DNA from: Calothrix sp. NIES-2098
Lineage (GTDB): Bacteria; Cyanobacteriota; Cyanobacteriia; Cyanobacteriales; Nostocaceae
Length of the DNA stretch: 64,000 nt
NCBI GenBank assembly: GCA_002368175.1
Contig: AP018172.1
Span: forward strand, 248,001 to 312,000
Direction of reading: 5' to 3'
Part shown: in pieces, positions 16,105-25,096 of the stretch
How the letters are laid out: the number at the start of each line of letters is the position of its first letter
How positions within the stretch are numbered: position 1 is the first letter of the stretch
Notes under the pieces: generated by a model
Database searches by the model: none
What the model saw: only the letters and a program-made list of their open reading frames with translations
What the model was told of the DNA's origin: nothing
Program-made: the position numbers and the translations under genes

Positions 16105-19026
16105 TCATAACTGTGATTCCTGTTGTTGAAACAGACAGTAATAGCGTCCTTTCATTGCCATGAGTTCGGCGTGGGTTCCTTGCTCGGCAATTACACCCCG
16201 ATCCATAATGATGATGGTGTCGGCATTTCTAACAGTGTTGAGTCGGTGGGTAATAAATAAAACAGTACGACCTTGAAAAAACTCCATCAGATTGCGACAG
16301 ACTTGTTGTTCTAATTCGTAATCTAAAGCACTAGTAGCTTCATCAAGAATCAGTAATCTAGGATTTTGCAAAACGGTACGAGCGATCGCAATGCGTTGGC
16401 GTTGTCCTCCAGAAAGGGCAGAACCTCGTTCCCCAACAATGGTGTTGTAGCCGTTGGGTAAGGCCATGATGAAATCGTGCGCTGCTGCAACTTTGGCGGC
16501 GGCGATGATTTCCTCGGTAGTGGCATCCGGACGAATTAAAGCAATATTATCTTGAATTGTCCCTTCAAATAAAAGGGTATCTTGTAACACTATCCCAATT
16601 TGGCGGCGTAAGGAGTTTAACTCTACTTTCCTTATATCATAACCATCTATTTGGATGTGTCCGGCTACAGGTTCGTACAGACGCGGTAATAATTTTGTCA
16701 AAGTGCTTTTACCAGAGCCGCTTTGACCGACAATACCAACAAAAGTTCCTGGGGCAATTTCTAAATTGATATTGATCAGTTTTAAACTATCTTCTGGGTT
16801 AAATCCAAAGGAAACTCCATTGTATTTAATTGCACCTGCAATTTCTGGTAGTGCAATATTGTTGCGATCGCTTGGCTGAACTTCTGGTGCTGTATCTAAA
16901 ATGTCACTAAGGCGTTCGATAGACAATGCTACTTCTTGGAAATTCTGTGATAGTTGAATTAACCGCAGCAAGGGACTAGTAACATAACCAGCAATGATCC
17001 GAAAGGCAATCAATTGTCCTAAAGTGAGTTGATTGGAGATGACTAAATGCGCGCCTACCCACAACAACACAAAACTCGAAAATTGATTTAAAAATCCACT
17101 GATAGAATTAGCAGTACTGGAAGTTAGGACATTTTTAAAGCCAGCACTGATGTAACGAGTATAGCGATCGCGCCATTGCCAACGAGATTTTAATTCAATA
17201 TTCTGTGCCTTGACTGTTTGAATGCCAGTGAGAATCTCCACTAAATAGGATTGAGTATCGGCGTGGCGTTCGGCTTTTGTGCGTAACTGTCTCTGCACAA
17301 TCGGCACCACAAAGGTTGTCAAGATGGCAAACAATGGCACAGTAGCTAAGGCAACGAGGGTGAGCATCCAGCTGTAAAACAGCATAATGCCGATATAAAT
17401 CACAGAGAACACAGCATCTAGTACCACTGTCAATGCTGTTCCTGTGAGAAAAGAACGAATATTTTCTAGTTCGTTAATTCGTCCTGCTAATTCTCCGACG
17501 CGACGACGTTCAAAATAACTCAGAGGTAATTTGAGTAAATGCTCAATAACTTCTGAACCCAAACGGATATCAATACGGTTGGTAGTGTCGGCAAATAGAT
17601 AAATCCGCAGGCTCGTTAAAGCCGCCTCAAACACTCCAATTACCAACAAGAAAATGCCCAAAATATCGAGGGTATCCAGACTTTTCTGAATTAATACAGT
17701 GTCGATGATGATTTGGGTAACGATCGGATTTGCCAAACCAAATATCTGCACAAAAAAGGAAGCCACCAGGACTTCAACCAACACCAGACGATATTTATAG
17801 ATGGAAGGTAGGAACCAACGCAGACTAAATTTTTCGGGGCGATCGCCTTCTGCCTTTTCCACCGTCAATACTTGTCCAGACTCTCCCCAAATTTGGGCAA
17901 ATTCCGCAGGAGAATATTGGCATACTCCTGTTTCAGGAGCCGCAACAACCAATTCCCGTTCGGTAATTTTGTATAGCAAAGCAAGATTGTCTCGCCAATA
18001 AATCAAGGCTGGCGCAGTCAACCGATTAATTACATGAGCCGGAACTGTAACTAACTGGGCTTGCAAACCCATCATTTCGATAACTGCACCAGCCACTGGT
18101 AAGGAAATCTGCTTGTGCGTTTTTAGTTGATTGGTTAAGACTTTGCGAATTAAATCGCGGCGGAAAGAACCCCCCAATATCTGATTCAACATCTGGAAAC
18201 AGGCTAAAGGAGCATCAATAACTCCGTTTCCCGATACAAATATCGTTTGTGCTGGTGCTAGATTTTCGACAATGGGGTCTGGGGGATATTCTGGAGCCGG
18301 AGTAATAGTTAAACTAGCACCATATTCATTAGGAGACTGCCAGGGAATACCAATTAATCGGACTGCGGCTGTATTTTCCCAAATCTCTTGAGAGCCATCC
18401 AACGCTAATCTATAGCCAACAGTCATACCCTCTATACTGCCAGCACTAACTAGCCACAAATGCCGTTTGTTAAACTGCTGGGAATTAACTGGCCCCGGAA
18501 CTAAATTTACTACCTGCGTTTGTTGCCAAACTTCACGTGCTAAATCTTTAATATCGGTGGTTGCATCTGCATGACGCTGAATTTCCAGACTTAAGAGTTC
18601 AAAAACTTCGCTAATGTGGGGACGCGATCGCACTGCTTCGGCAAACTCTGGTTCTGTATCCATCAATTGTAGAAATTCTGCGGCTTCTAGAGTTATCGCG
18701 ATCGCATCTGTGGAGGCCATAACAGCCTCGCAACTGAATCCCCGCAACAATCCCAACCAACCAAGAAACTCTCCTTCTTCTACTACAGCCAAACTAATTT
18801 GTGAGTTTGTCCATTGGTCGTAACCTAATACCCGCGCCTGTCCTTGATAAATCACCATGACTTGTGCTGGCATTCTTTCTTTAACCAACATCCATTGTCC
18901 GGTGCGATATTGCAATAGTTGGCAGTTAAAGGCGATGTTTTTTAAGGTATTAAATGGCAGTGTATTAAACGGGGGAGTGTCAATAAGGAAGGCTAAAATT
19001 TCGGTCTGGGTGATAGCTGGCTTCAT
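16105..19026 (-). CDS. Type I secretion ABC exporter with cyclic-nucleotide-binding-like and inactive C39 domains
   Basis: 973 residues from the ATG at 19024-19026, whose ATGA overlaps the stop of the upstream PpiC gene, indicating translational coupling; an extra 7-codon extension is less likely. Domains in order: CNMP/CRP-like (~20-150), a degenerate C39 peptidase-like domain (~260-390), ABC membrane domain (~405-690) and ATPase. The ATPase has GQSGSGKST (767-775), LSGGQ (871-875), LLILDEATSALD and the switch His in FITHR, so it looks active. The C39 domain has DAPLAC where the active family has a catalytic Cys, and no HF motif. It probably docks substrates without cutting them. The build recalls HetC-like exporters. 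Confidence 0.93.
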   Translation of the reverse strand: MKPAITQTEILAFLIDTPPFNTLPFNTLKNIAFNCQLLQYRTGQWMLVKERMPAQVMVIYQGQARVLGYDQWTNSQISLAVVEEGEFLGWLGLLRGFSCEAVMASTDAIAITLEAAEFLQLMDTEPEFAEAVRSRPHISEVFELLSLEIQRHADATTDIKDLAREVWQQTQVVNLVPGPVNSQQFNKRHLWLVSAGSIEGMTVGYRLALDGSQEIWENTAAVRLIGIPWQSPNEYGASLTITPAPEYPPDPIVENLAPAQTIFVSGNGVIDAPLACFQMLNQILGGSFRRDLIRKVLTNQLKTHKQISLPVAGAVIEMMGLQAQLVTVPAHVINRLTAPALIYWRDNLALLYKITERELVVAAPETGVCQYSPAEFAQIWGESGQVLTVEKAEGDRPEKFSLRWFLPSIYKYRLVLVEVLVASFFVQIFGLANPIVTQIIIDTVLIQKSLDTLDILGIFLLVIGVFEAALTSLRIYLFADTTNRIDIRLGSEVIEHLLKLPLSYFERRRVGELAGRINELENIRSFLTGTALTVVLDAVFSVIYIGIMLFYSWMLTLVALATVPLFAILTTFVVPIVQRQLRTKAERHADTQSYLVEILTGIQTVKAQNIELKSRWQWRDRYTRYISAGFKNVLTSSTANSISGFLNQFSSFVLLWVGAHLVISNQLTLGQLIAFRIIAGYVTSPLLRLIQLSQNFQEVALSIERLSDILDTAPEVQPSDRNNIALPEIAGAIKYNGVSFGFNPEDSLKLININLEIAPGTFVGIVGQSGSGKSTLTKLLPRLYEPVAGHIQIDGYDIRKVELNSLRRQIGIVLQDTLLFEGTIQDNIALIRPDATTEEIIAAAKVAAAHDFIMALPNGYNTIVGERGSALSGGQRQRIAIARTVLQNPRLLILDEATSALDYELEQQVCRNLMEFFQGRTVLFITHRLNTVRNADTIIIMDRGVIAEQGTHAELMAMKGRYYCLFQQQESQL

Positions 19027-19775
19027 GCCAAGAGATACTCCACACAATGGTTAGCAGATGGTAAATGAGTTTGAATTTGTGTTTGTATCCAAGCTTCAAA
19101 AAGTTCGTCTAGCAAGTACTGCTGCATATTTTCATCTAACTGAGCAGGTAGTAATTGCTCTAAGCGAATAATTACATACCAATCGGCTATTAAATGCGGT
19201 TTCCAGATTTGACCTGGTTGACTGACATATAGAATTTGCTGAATTATCGGATGTGGTTGAGATAGAGGAACAGGCCCAATTACCCCACCTGTCTGTGCTT
19301 CGCCACCTTGGGAATATTGCTGCGCTATGGTTGCAAAAGGATGTTCTCCCTCTACAATCCGAAAATATAGCTCTTGGGCTAACCCTTCATCTTGGGTACG
19401 AATCATGGAATATATTACCCGGTCTAAATCTGCTTTGCGGTGCAGAAAGTAAGACTCTAGTTTATTGCCCCAGATTGCAAGCTGAAATTTTCGGATTAAT
19501 AGAGGACGGATGGCTATTTCCTGCATAGTTTCTTGAGTTAGCTGATTCTTTTGCAACCATGCTTGTTCTAACTCTGGTGAAGTCAGTTGGTGACGTTCGC
19601 GAAACTTGGCGATCGCTGTTTGATGTTCTGCTTCCGTGCATGAAAAAGATGCGATCGCCTCTTCGATCGCTTTAGCACGTAATACCTGTGGTAACAACTG
19701 ATAACGATTTAGCAAAGACAGTAATTTTTCTGCCTGAAGAATTTCGTTACCCACTTGTAATGTTTGTGTCGTCAT
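19023..19775 (-). CDS. PpiC/parvulin-type peptidyl-prolyl isomerase (SurA-like)
   Basis: 250 residues without a signal peptide. Residues 1-105 are a helical SurA-like chaperone region (TEAEHQTAIAKFRERHQLTS). Residues ~115-210 are a parvulin domain: GLAQELYFRIVEGEHPFATI, AQQYSQGGEAQTGGVIGPVP and PGQIWKPHLIADWYVIIRLE. The gene is first in a three-gene operon with the ABC exporter and the HlyD protein. It overlaps the exporter gene by four bases (ATGA), so it probably prepares cargo for secretion in the cytosol. AGGA lies four bases before the ATG. The foldase role is inferred from family and context. Confidence 0.9.
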   Translation of the reverse strand: MTTQTLQVGNEILQAEKLLSLLNRYQLLPQVLRAKAIEEAIASFSCTEAEHQTAIAKFRERHQLTSPELEQAWLQKNQLTQETMQEIAIRPLLIRKFQLAIWGNKLESYFLHRKADLDRVIYSMIRTQDEGLAQELYFRIVEGEHPFATIAQQYSQGGEAQTGGVIGPVPLSQPHPIIQQILYVSQPGQIWKPHLIADWYVIIRLEQLLPAQLDENMQQYLLDELFEAWIQTQIQTHLPSANHCVEYLLA

Positions 19776-20177
19776 AATTCCTGACTAGCACGTTTGGCAT
19801 TCTAAGATTTGGGCAGAAATCTGTACATCTCACGCCGTGAGAGTGTTGAAAGAGACTAGGGAATAAAAAGCCTATCTCTATTTTCTGTTCAGGCATTTTC
19901 TAGCGTATCCGGATTTTTTTCAATAAGCCTTTGTAAAATTTTTTCGCCTCAATTTTTGCCAACTTCGCGAAAACTTTACATTATATCCGGTTTTTAGAGT
20001 AATTTGTTACTAGTTAATATTGATAATACTGATTTTTGTATAAAATTTTAGTATTATTTTACACTTTAAAAAATTAAATCATTAGTTCTGTTTTGCATAT
20101 AAATAGAGACTTTTATTAGTATAAAGAGGCAATATATACAGAAAATTAGAATTTATAATTTTGGTATAAATTGTATT
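19776..20177. other. Divergent promoter region of the secretion locus
   Basis: About 400 AT-rich bases between the secretion operon and the RTX gene. A TATAAT-like box near 20154-20170 (TTTATAATTTTGGTATAAAT) could drive the rightward transcript. No gene was recognised. Confidence 0.45.
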
Positions 20178-20345
20178 TTGGCTGCTATGTGACGGTTTAT
20201 CGACCGCCACAAGGCAAGGGTGAAAAAAGCTACTGAATCTTTTATCCTGAGGGGAAGCGATTGATGTATTACTACTTACATCGTTTTCCTTTTAATCTAC
20301 GGGGTCGTCATTCAACTGCCAGAAGCTCAGGCAGATAAAAACCCC
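20178..20345 (+). promoter_or_regulatory. Structured 5' leader of the RTX gene
   Basis: Downstream of the probable promoter there are three hairpins: CGGT/ACCG near 20193-20206, GATGTA/TACATC at 20263-20282, and a nested one at 20301-20345 (GGGGT/ACCCC outside, CTGCC/GGCAG inside). The remaining ~210 bases to the start codon are less structured. It may be a regulatory leader; I cannot match it to a known riboswitch by eye. Confidence 0.35.
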
Positions 20346-20559
20346 TAAATCTGGAAGTCGCATCATCAGGAGAAATATTTCTCTCATACGTAACTTTGAT
20401 GTATCGAACATAAGACTTCACAGTACTTATAAGCTTGTGACAGCTTTACTCTAACTACTCTTTATTTACCCCTCTCCAGGTTTGCTTCTACCAATAAGTT
20501 GCAGCAGAATTTTTCTTGCTGCTGAGTTCATGTGAAGAAATCTTTAAGAGGACGGATCG

Positions 20560-21993
20560 ATGGCAACAACTACTACCCCGACATTTGAACAACAGGTTCT
20601 AGATTTAACCAATCAACAACGAATTAAGAATGGTCTTCAACCACTGCAAGCAAATGCAGAACTCAATTATGCTGCTGACAGCTATGCAGAATTTATGGCG
20701 CAGAACAACTATTTTAGCCATACAGGAAAAGATGGTTCTACTCCCAGAACTAGAGTTAATGCCGTGGGCTTTGATGCTCAAATAGTTGGAGAGAACATCG
20801 CTTTTGGTCAACAAACACCAAAAGATGTTGTGGATGCTTGGATGAAAAGCCCAGGACATAGAGCTAATATCCTCAATGCCAAATATACTCAAATTGGTAT
20901 AGGTTTTGATAACAAGAATCCGAATAATAGACCGTATTGGGTTCAAGACTTTGGCAGCAATGATACCAACCCAGCGACTAAGATTCCCACTTCAGGTTCG
21001 CAACCAACCCCAACACCAACCCCAACCCCAACCCCAACACCAACCCCAACCCCAACCCCAACCCCAACACCAACCCCAACGCCTACTGGCACATTTGAAC
21101 AGCAAGTTCTGCAACTCACTAATCAAAAACGCGCCGAGAAGGGACTTGCGCCACTCAAAGCTAATGCAGAACTCAATTATGCTGCTGACCGATATGCAGA
21201 ATTTATGGCGCAGAACAGCTATTTTAGTCATACAGGGAAAGATGGTTCTACTCCCAGAACTAGAGCTAACGCCGTGGGCTTTGATGCTCAAATAATTGGA
21301 GAGAACATCGCTTTTGGTCAAAAAACACCAAAAGATGTTGTGGATGCTTGGATGAATAGTCCAGGACATAGAGCTAATATCCTCAATGCCAAATTTACTC
21401 AAATTGGTATAGGTTTTGATAACAAGAATCCGAATAATAGACCATATTGGGTTCAAGACTTTGGCAGCAATGATACCGACCCCACGACCAAGATACCAAC
21501 CGGTGTAAAGGGTTCAGTTTCTGAACTTCCACCTTCAACTACTCCTATCCCTGGTAAAGAACTCAAAGGTAGGAATGGCAATGATATCCTCACTGGCGGC
21601 GCAGGTGATGACACATTGTGGGGTGGTAGAGGTAAAGATACCCTGAATGGAGGCGATGGTAACGATCGCTTGATTGGTGGGTTAGGCAAAGATAAGTTAA
21701 CTGGTGGTGGTAACAGCGATACCTTCGTTTATGAAAAACTCCAAGATAGAGGAGATACCATCACTGATTTTGCCGTTAATCAAGATAAAATCGACCTGCA
21801 AAAGATTTTGGCAGGCCCTTCTTACACTGGCACAAATAAATTCGCTGATTACCTAAAGTTTGAACAACTTGGTAGCGATACTGTTGTTCGTCTTGATGTC
21901 GACGGAAAAGCAAAAGCTGGTGGCTTTGAGAAGTTTGTGCTGTTGGAAAATGTCAAGGCCTCTAGCCTAACCGCTAACAACTTTGTTGTCTAA
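20560..21993 (+). CDS. Secreted RTX protein with two CAP domains
   Basis: 477 residues. Two CAP/SCP domains (~1-145 and ~177-320) each keep NYFSHTGKDGSTP, GENIAFGQ, MKSPGHRANIL or its like, and YWVQDFG. A proline-threonine linker (~149-175) joins them. Residues ~335-385 are RTX nonapeptides (GGAGDDTLWGGRGKDTL and others) that bind calcium, followed by a C-terminal region rich in acidic and hydrophobic residues. There is no Sec signal, as expected for type I secretion by the divergent exporter operon next to it. Its job outside the cell is unknown. AAGAGGACGG before the ATG is a good ribosome binding site. Confidence 0.93.
   Translation: MATTTTPTFEQQVLDLTNQQRIKNGLQPLQANAELNYAADSYAEFMAQNNYFSHTGKDGSTPRTRVNAVGFDAQIVGENIAFGQQTPKDVVDAWMKSPGHRANILNAKYTQIGIGFDNKNPNNRPYWVQDFGSNDTNPATKIPTSGSQPTPTPTPTPTPTPTPTPTPTPTPTPTPTGTFEQQVLQLTNQKRAEKGLAPLKANAELNYAADRYAEFMAQNSYFSHTGKDGSTPRTRANAVGFDAQIIGENIAFGQKTPKDVVDAWMNSPGHRANILNAKFTQIGIGFDNKNPNNRPYWVQDFGSNDTDPTTKIPTGVKGSVSELPPSTTPIPGKELKGRNGNDILTGGAGDDTLWGGRGKDTLNGGDGNDRLIGGLGKDKLTGGGNSDTFVYEKLQDRGDTITDFAVNQDKIDLQKILAGPSYTGTNKFADYLKFEQLGSDTVVRLDVDGKAKAGGFEKFVLLENVKASSLTANNFVV
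20581..21482 (+). repeat. Intragenic duplication of the CAP domain, with PT-linker repeat
   Basis: The segment from 20581 is repeated from 21091 (offset 510 bases) with long stretches of identical DNA, and the two copies continue to about 20970 and 21480. Between them 21003-21083 is a run of CCAACC/CCAACA hexamers coding for Pro-Thr. The high identity points to a recent duplication or ongoing gene conversion. Confidence 0.9.
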
Positions 21994-22025
21994 TTAATTG
22001 AGTTTCCCATCTCCGCTTTGCCATT

Positions 22026-22050
22026 AGGGCGCGATCGCCGCGCCCTTTCT
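22026..22050 (+). terminator. Rho-independent terminator of the RTX gene
   Basis: AGGGCGCG and CGCGCCCT form a GC-rich 8-bp stem around ATCGC, followed by TTTCTT, 33 bases after the stop codon. Confidence 0.75.
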
Positions 22051-22056
22051 TAAATA

Positions 22057-23634
22057 TTATTGAGCAGTACTGGCAATCTGATTCCAAGCTTGCACAACTT
22101 GCTGTAAGTTTTTCGGCAATTTATTTTGCGAAATATCGTTATATCTCACCGTACCCTCTTTGCTAGTCAGAGTGTAGGTAATATAATCAGCCGAGCCTTG
22201 TGGTGCTGGGTAACTCAAATTTTTGAATTCACCAAATCGCGATCGCTCTACTAACCTCTCAAATTGTTGCACTTGTTGGCGGGAAATCCGGCGAACACTC
22301 CGTTCCGAATCATTAGCATCGCCAACTCGCACCCGAATCAAAGTGCCATCATTAAGTAAAACAGTTTCATAGGTTCTGCCAATAAAGCCACCACTAGAAA
22401 TCTGCCGAAATACCACATTTCTATCTAAAGGTAATGGCATTTCATTTGCGGGAATGGGTACTGCACCAGTGGTATTTCTATCAGAAACTTGGTTACTACG
22501 CAGTCGGTTCCAAGCTTTGACTACAGTTCGCAAATTGCTTGGTAGTTGAGCTTGAGAAATATTGTTGTACTTAACTGTACCTTCTGGGCTGGTGAGAGTG
22601 TAGGTAATGTAATCAGCTGCTCCCCTAGGTGCTGGGTAATTTAAATTCTTAAATTGTGCAAATCTGGTGCTGGCTAACAATTGTTGAAATTGTTGGACTT
22701 GTTGGGGAGAAACTTGCCAAACTCTTCTTTCCGAATCGTTAGCATCGCCAACTTTAACTCGAATCAAGCTGCCATCATTGAGTAGAACAGTTTCATAAGT
22801 AGTCCCAGCCAAGCCACCACTAGATATTTGCCGAAACACCACATTTCGATCTAAAGATGGCGGTAATTCATTACTAGGAATTGGAACTGGTCTAAGATTG
22901 CTAGGGTTACGATTAGGTCTGTCACTATTAGCAAGCTGGATTTGAGAACCACTTTCATCACTGAGAAAAACCCAAGGACTAATCCTATTAGTCGCTCTCA
23001 CAAATACTTCCCAACCCTGTACTAATATTTGGTCGCAAGCATTGGGTAAAGTGGAACTTTCGCAACCTCTGGCGAATTTTTTCTGTTTAAATGCAACGAT
23101 ATTTAGGGTGCTAATTGGTAATCCTGAAACTTGGGAAGCTTGACGTAAAACTCCATCCCTAACGTTTTGAGGCAATGTCTGACTATTAGTTTGGTTAGCT
23201 CTTTCATTTAATCTGATTGCGGAACCTGTTTGATCGGTGTGATAAACCAAGGTTTGTCCAACTGCACCCACAACTATTCGCCAACCTGGTACTATTGCTC
23301 TCAGACAACTTTCATTAGCATTACCTAATTCTAAACAGCCATCTGCCCAATTTTGTTGTTGAGCTTGAATAATATTTAGCCGAGAAATTGGCTGCTGCAA
23401 ACGTGTAGACGCAGCTTGTAAAACCCGATTTCTCAAAGATTGTGGTAATTGGTTTTGTTTAAAATTTTGTTTCAGAACTTCGTTTGTTGTCTCTGGCGAA
23501 GGCCTAAGAGAAGCAGCACTACTGCTTTTGATTAATGTTAACCCACTACCAACAGATAAAATGCCAGTTAAAACTAAGGCAGTGAAAATCCGTCCTTGAT
23601 TGCTGGTAGAATAATTACCCAAAGAGCCTTTCAT
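22057..23634 (-). CDS. Exported hypothetical protein with two pairs of repeated domains
   Basis: 525 residues with an N-terminal hydrophobic segment (IFTALVLTGILSVGSGLTLI) acting as signal or anchor. Residues ~60-145 and ~155-235 are two copies of a small domain (INIIxAxxQxxWADGCLEL, then GWRIVVGAVGQTLVYHTD) with paired cysteines. Residues ~265-385 and ~400-515 are two copies of another (NVVFRQISSGG, TYETVLLNDGSLIRVKVGD, YITYTLTSPEGTVKYN). Family members occur widely in cyanobacteria as hypothetical exported proteins; no function is known to me. It converges on the RTX gene, so it is not in that operon. Confidence 0.8.
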   Translation of the reverse strand: MKGSLGNYSTSNQGRIFTALVLTGILSVGSGLTLIKSSSAASLRPSPETTNEVLKQNFKQNQLPQSLRNRVLQAASTRLQQPISRLNIIQAQQQNWADGCLELGNANESCLRAIVPGWRIVVGAVGQTLVYHTDQTGSAIRLNERANQTNSQTLPQNVRDGVLRQASQVSGLPISTLNIVAFKQKKFARGCESSTLPNACDQILVQGWEVFVRATNRISPWVFLSDESGSQIQLANSDRPNRNPSNLRPVPIPSNELPPSLDRNVVFRQISSGGLAGTTYETVLLNDGSLIRVKVGDANDSERRVWQVSPQQVQQFQQLLASTRFAQFKNLNYPAPRGAADYITYTLTSPEGTVKYNNISQAQLPSNLRTVVKAWNRLRSNQVSDRNTTGAVPIPANEMPLPLDRNVVFRQISSGGFIGRTYETVLLNDGTLIRVRVGDANDSERSVRRISRQQVQQFERLVERSRFGEFKNLSYPAPQGSADYITYTLTSKEGTVRYNDISQNKLPKNLQQVVQAWNQIASTAQ

Positions 23635-23930
23635 ATTAATAGTAATAGTTTAGTTACTAGTCAAATAATTGCTACTCTGCAAATAAATACCAAAGAGTAT
23701 AAAATCCTAAAGTTAAACAGCTTGAAATTAAACAAGCGTCAATCTTCTGATGCAGATGTGAAGATAGACGCCTATATGTTTATTATTTGTTCCTGAATCT
23801 TTACAGCTAGATTGATACAAGATGAAATACTTCAACCTATTAGCTTTGCTGAGTGGCTTTAGGTATACCCTACCATTAGCCTCAGCCTCTATAAAACAGA
23901 AAATCCAAAATAGTATTAAGCACTGAATGT

Positions 23931-24026
23931 TTATCGATCGTTTGGTGCATCAAATCTAGGAGTATAAGTTTTCCAACCTTTGAAAACTGGTGCAAACAAG
24001 GCATTTATATCGCTATGGGCAATAGT
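23931..24026 (-). pseudogene. Remnant second copy of the adjacent domain
   Basis: Just after the stop of the next gene, one base out of its frame, the minus strand reads HSDINALFAPVFKGWKTYTP and RFDAPNDR, then stop. This parallels DEILRKLVWLAPDLKDWAAS and IRFDLPNQ at the end of the intact protein. It has no start and looks like the tail of a duplicated copy. The remaining gene-free sequence 23635-23930 shows nothing else. Confidence 0.5.
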
Positions 24027-24027
24027 C

Positions 24028-24525
24028 TCAAGCACTGAGAGCCTGCTGTTCAATCGACTGATTTGGCAAATCAAATCTAATAGTACTAGCTGCCCAATCT
24101 TTTAGATCGGGTGCTAGCCAAACTAGCTTGCGAAGAATTTCATCATTTACCCACAATACTAAAGGGCAATGGAACTGTTTGCGGAACTCATCGCGCATCA
24201 AATTGGTACTAATGATGAGTTCGTTGATATCGATTACAGATTCTAAACCTCTGATCATCAAAACATCAGGTTGGTCAACACCAACTGTAGTTGAGATGGT
24301 TGTATACAGGGTTTCAGTCCCAGGGGGTAGCACAATCTCTTGGATATGCACTGATGAGAATTCTGTTAGCAGATTCAGTACCTGCTGTTGCCTATTAGCA
24401 GAGTTACAAGATGCCAAAATTAATGAAAATGCACCAGCAGAGACCATCATCGCTCTTGCGAGTCGTTTGGTGGCTGCAACGGTATTCCCCATACCGTCTT
24501 GTGAATTGTTTAAGCTGCTGATCAT
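24028..24525 (-). CDS. Short protein resembling the N-terminal NTPase-like domain of cyanobacterial TPR proteins
   Basis: 165 residues. The core (SLILASCNSANRQQQVLNLL, LPPGTETLYTTI, DQPDVLMIRGLESV, FHCPLVLWVNDEILRKLVWL, APDLKDWAASTIRFD) follows the order of the degenerate P-loop-like domain that opens many cyanobacterial TPR proteins, where PIVLWVT and KAPDFWSWRKGVFRF are typical. Here the TPR part is absent. AGGA about nine bases before the ATG supports the start. A ghost copy of its C-terminus lies immediately downstream. It is either a stand-alone regulator or a truncated gene. No Walker A lysine is seen, so ATP binding is doubtful. Confidence 0.6.
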   Translation of the reverse strand: MISSLNNSQDGMGNTVAATKRLARAMMVSAGAFSLILASCNSANRQQQVLNLLTEFSSVHIQEIVLPPGTETLYTTISTTVGVDQPDVLMIRGLESVIDINELIISTNLMRDEFRKQFHCPLVLWVNDEILRKLVWLAPDLKDWAASTIRFDLPNQSIEQQALSA

Positions 24526-25096
24526 TATAGAGTCCTGCCTTTGGTCTTTAAAAGTACCTTAGCCTTTTCAGTTTAATTCGTTCATCAACTCGTTATCCAA
24601 AGTATTTTTGGGTAAAATTTGATAACACTTTATTTGATGACCTACAGTAATCTTACGCATGATTTAATAATTGAGGATGCAGTGTTTGACCCCGCATTTC
24701 CGAGAATATAGATAGTAGGCAGTGTAATCCAAATAACAAACAAGTGAAATTTACAAATTTGTTGAGTTGCGTGTACCTAATATTTAGGTTTAGAAGATTA
24801 GCTGCTGATTATTAAGTGATGGGAAGTTTGGGAATAAGGAAAGGCTATATTCCTAAATTAACATTATCAACGTAAATTAATAACAAAAATCGGTATAAAT
24901 GTTTAGCCAGCAGGCGATAATGCAACTTCTGTCTGGCTATATCAGTCAAGATTCATATTTAACGATGCTTGTAACAAATGATGAAAAAGCTAGTCGGTCT
25001 TTCGGGTCAGCGAGGGGTCACACCCTTTGCTAATTTGCTAACAGCATCACTGATGGAGATGATTAATTTTGAGTTTTGAATTCGGAGCGAAGTGAC
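24526..25096. other. Gene-free AT-rich spacer
   Basis: About 570 bases between divergent genes. It contains AATCGGTAT near 24888, part of a dispersed repeat end. No gene or RNA was recognised. Confidence 0.5.

Noticed and set aside
20178..20345. Known riboswitch (c-di-AMP ydaO type, c-di-GMP, cobalamin)
   Set aside because: The conserved core motifs of these classes could not be matched by eye, so only a structured leader is reported.
20998..21084. Hexamer repeat considered as CRISPR-like
   Set aside because: No spacers; it is an in-frame Pro-Thr linker. The 51-bp repeats at 36758 were rejected as CRISPR for the same reason.
20605..21456. Two similar minus-strand open frames across the CAP domains
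   Set aside because: They are antisense to the RTX-CAP gene and resemble each other only because the underlying DNA is duplicated; no ribosome binding sites or domains.
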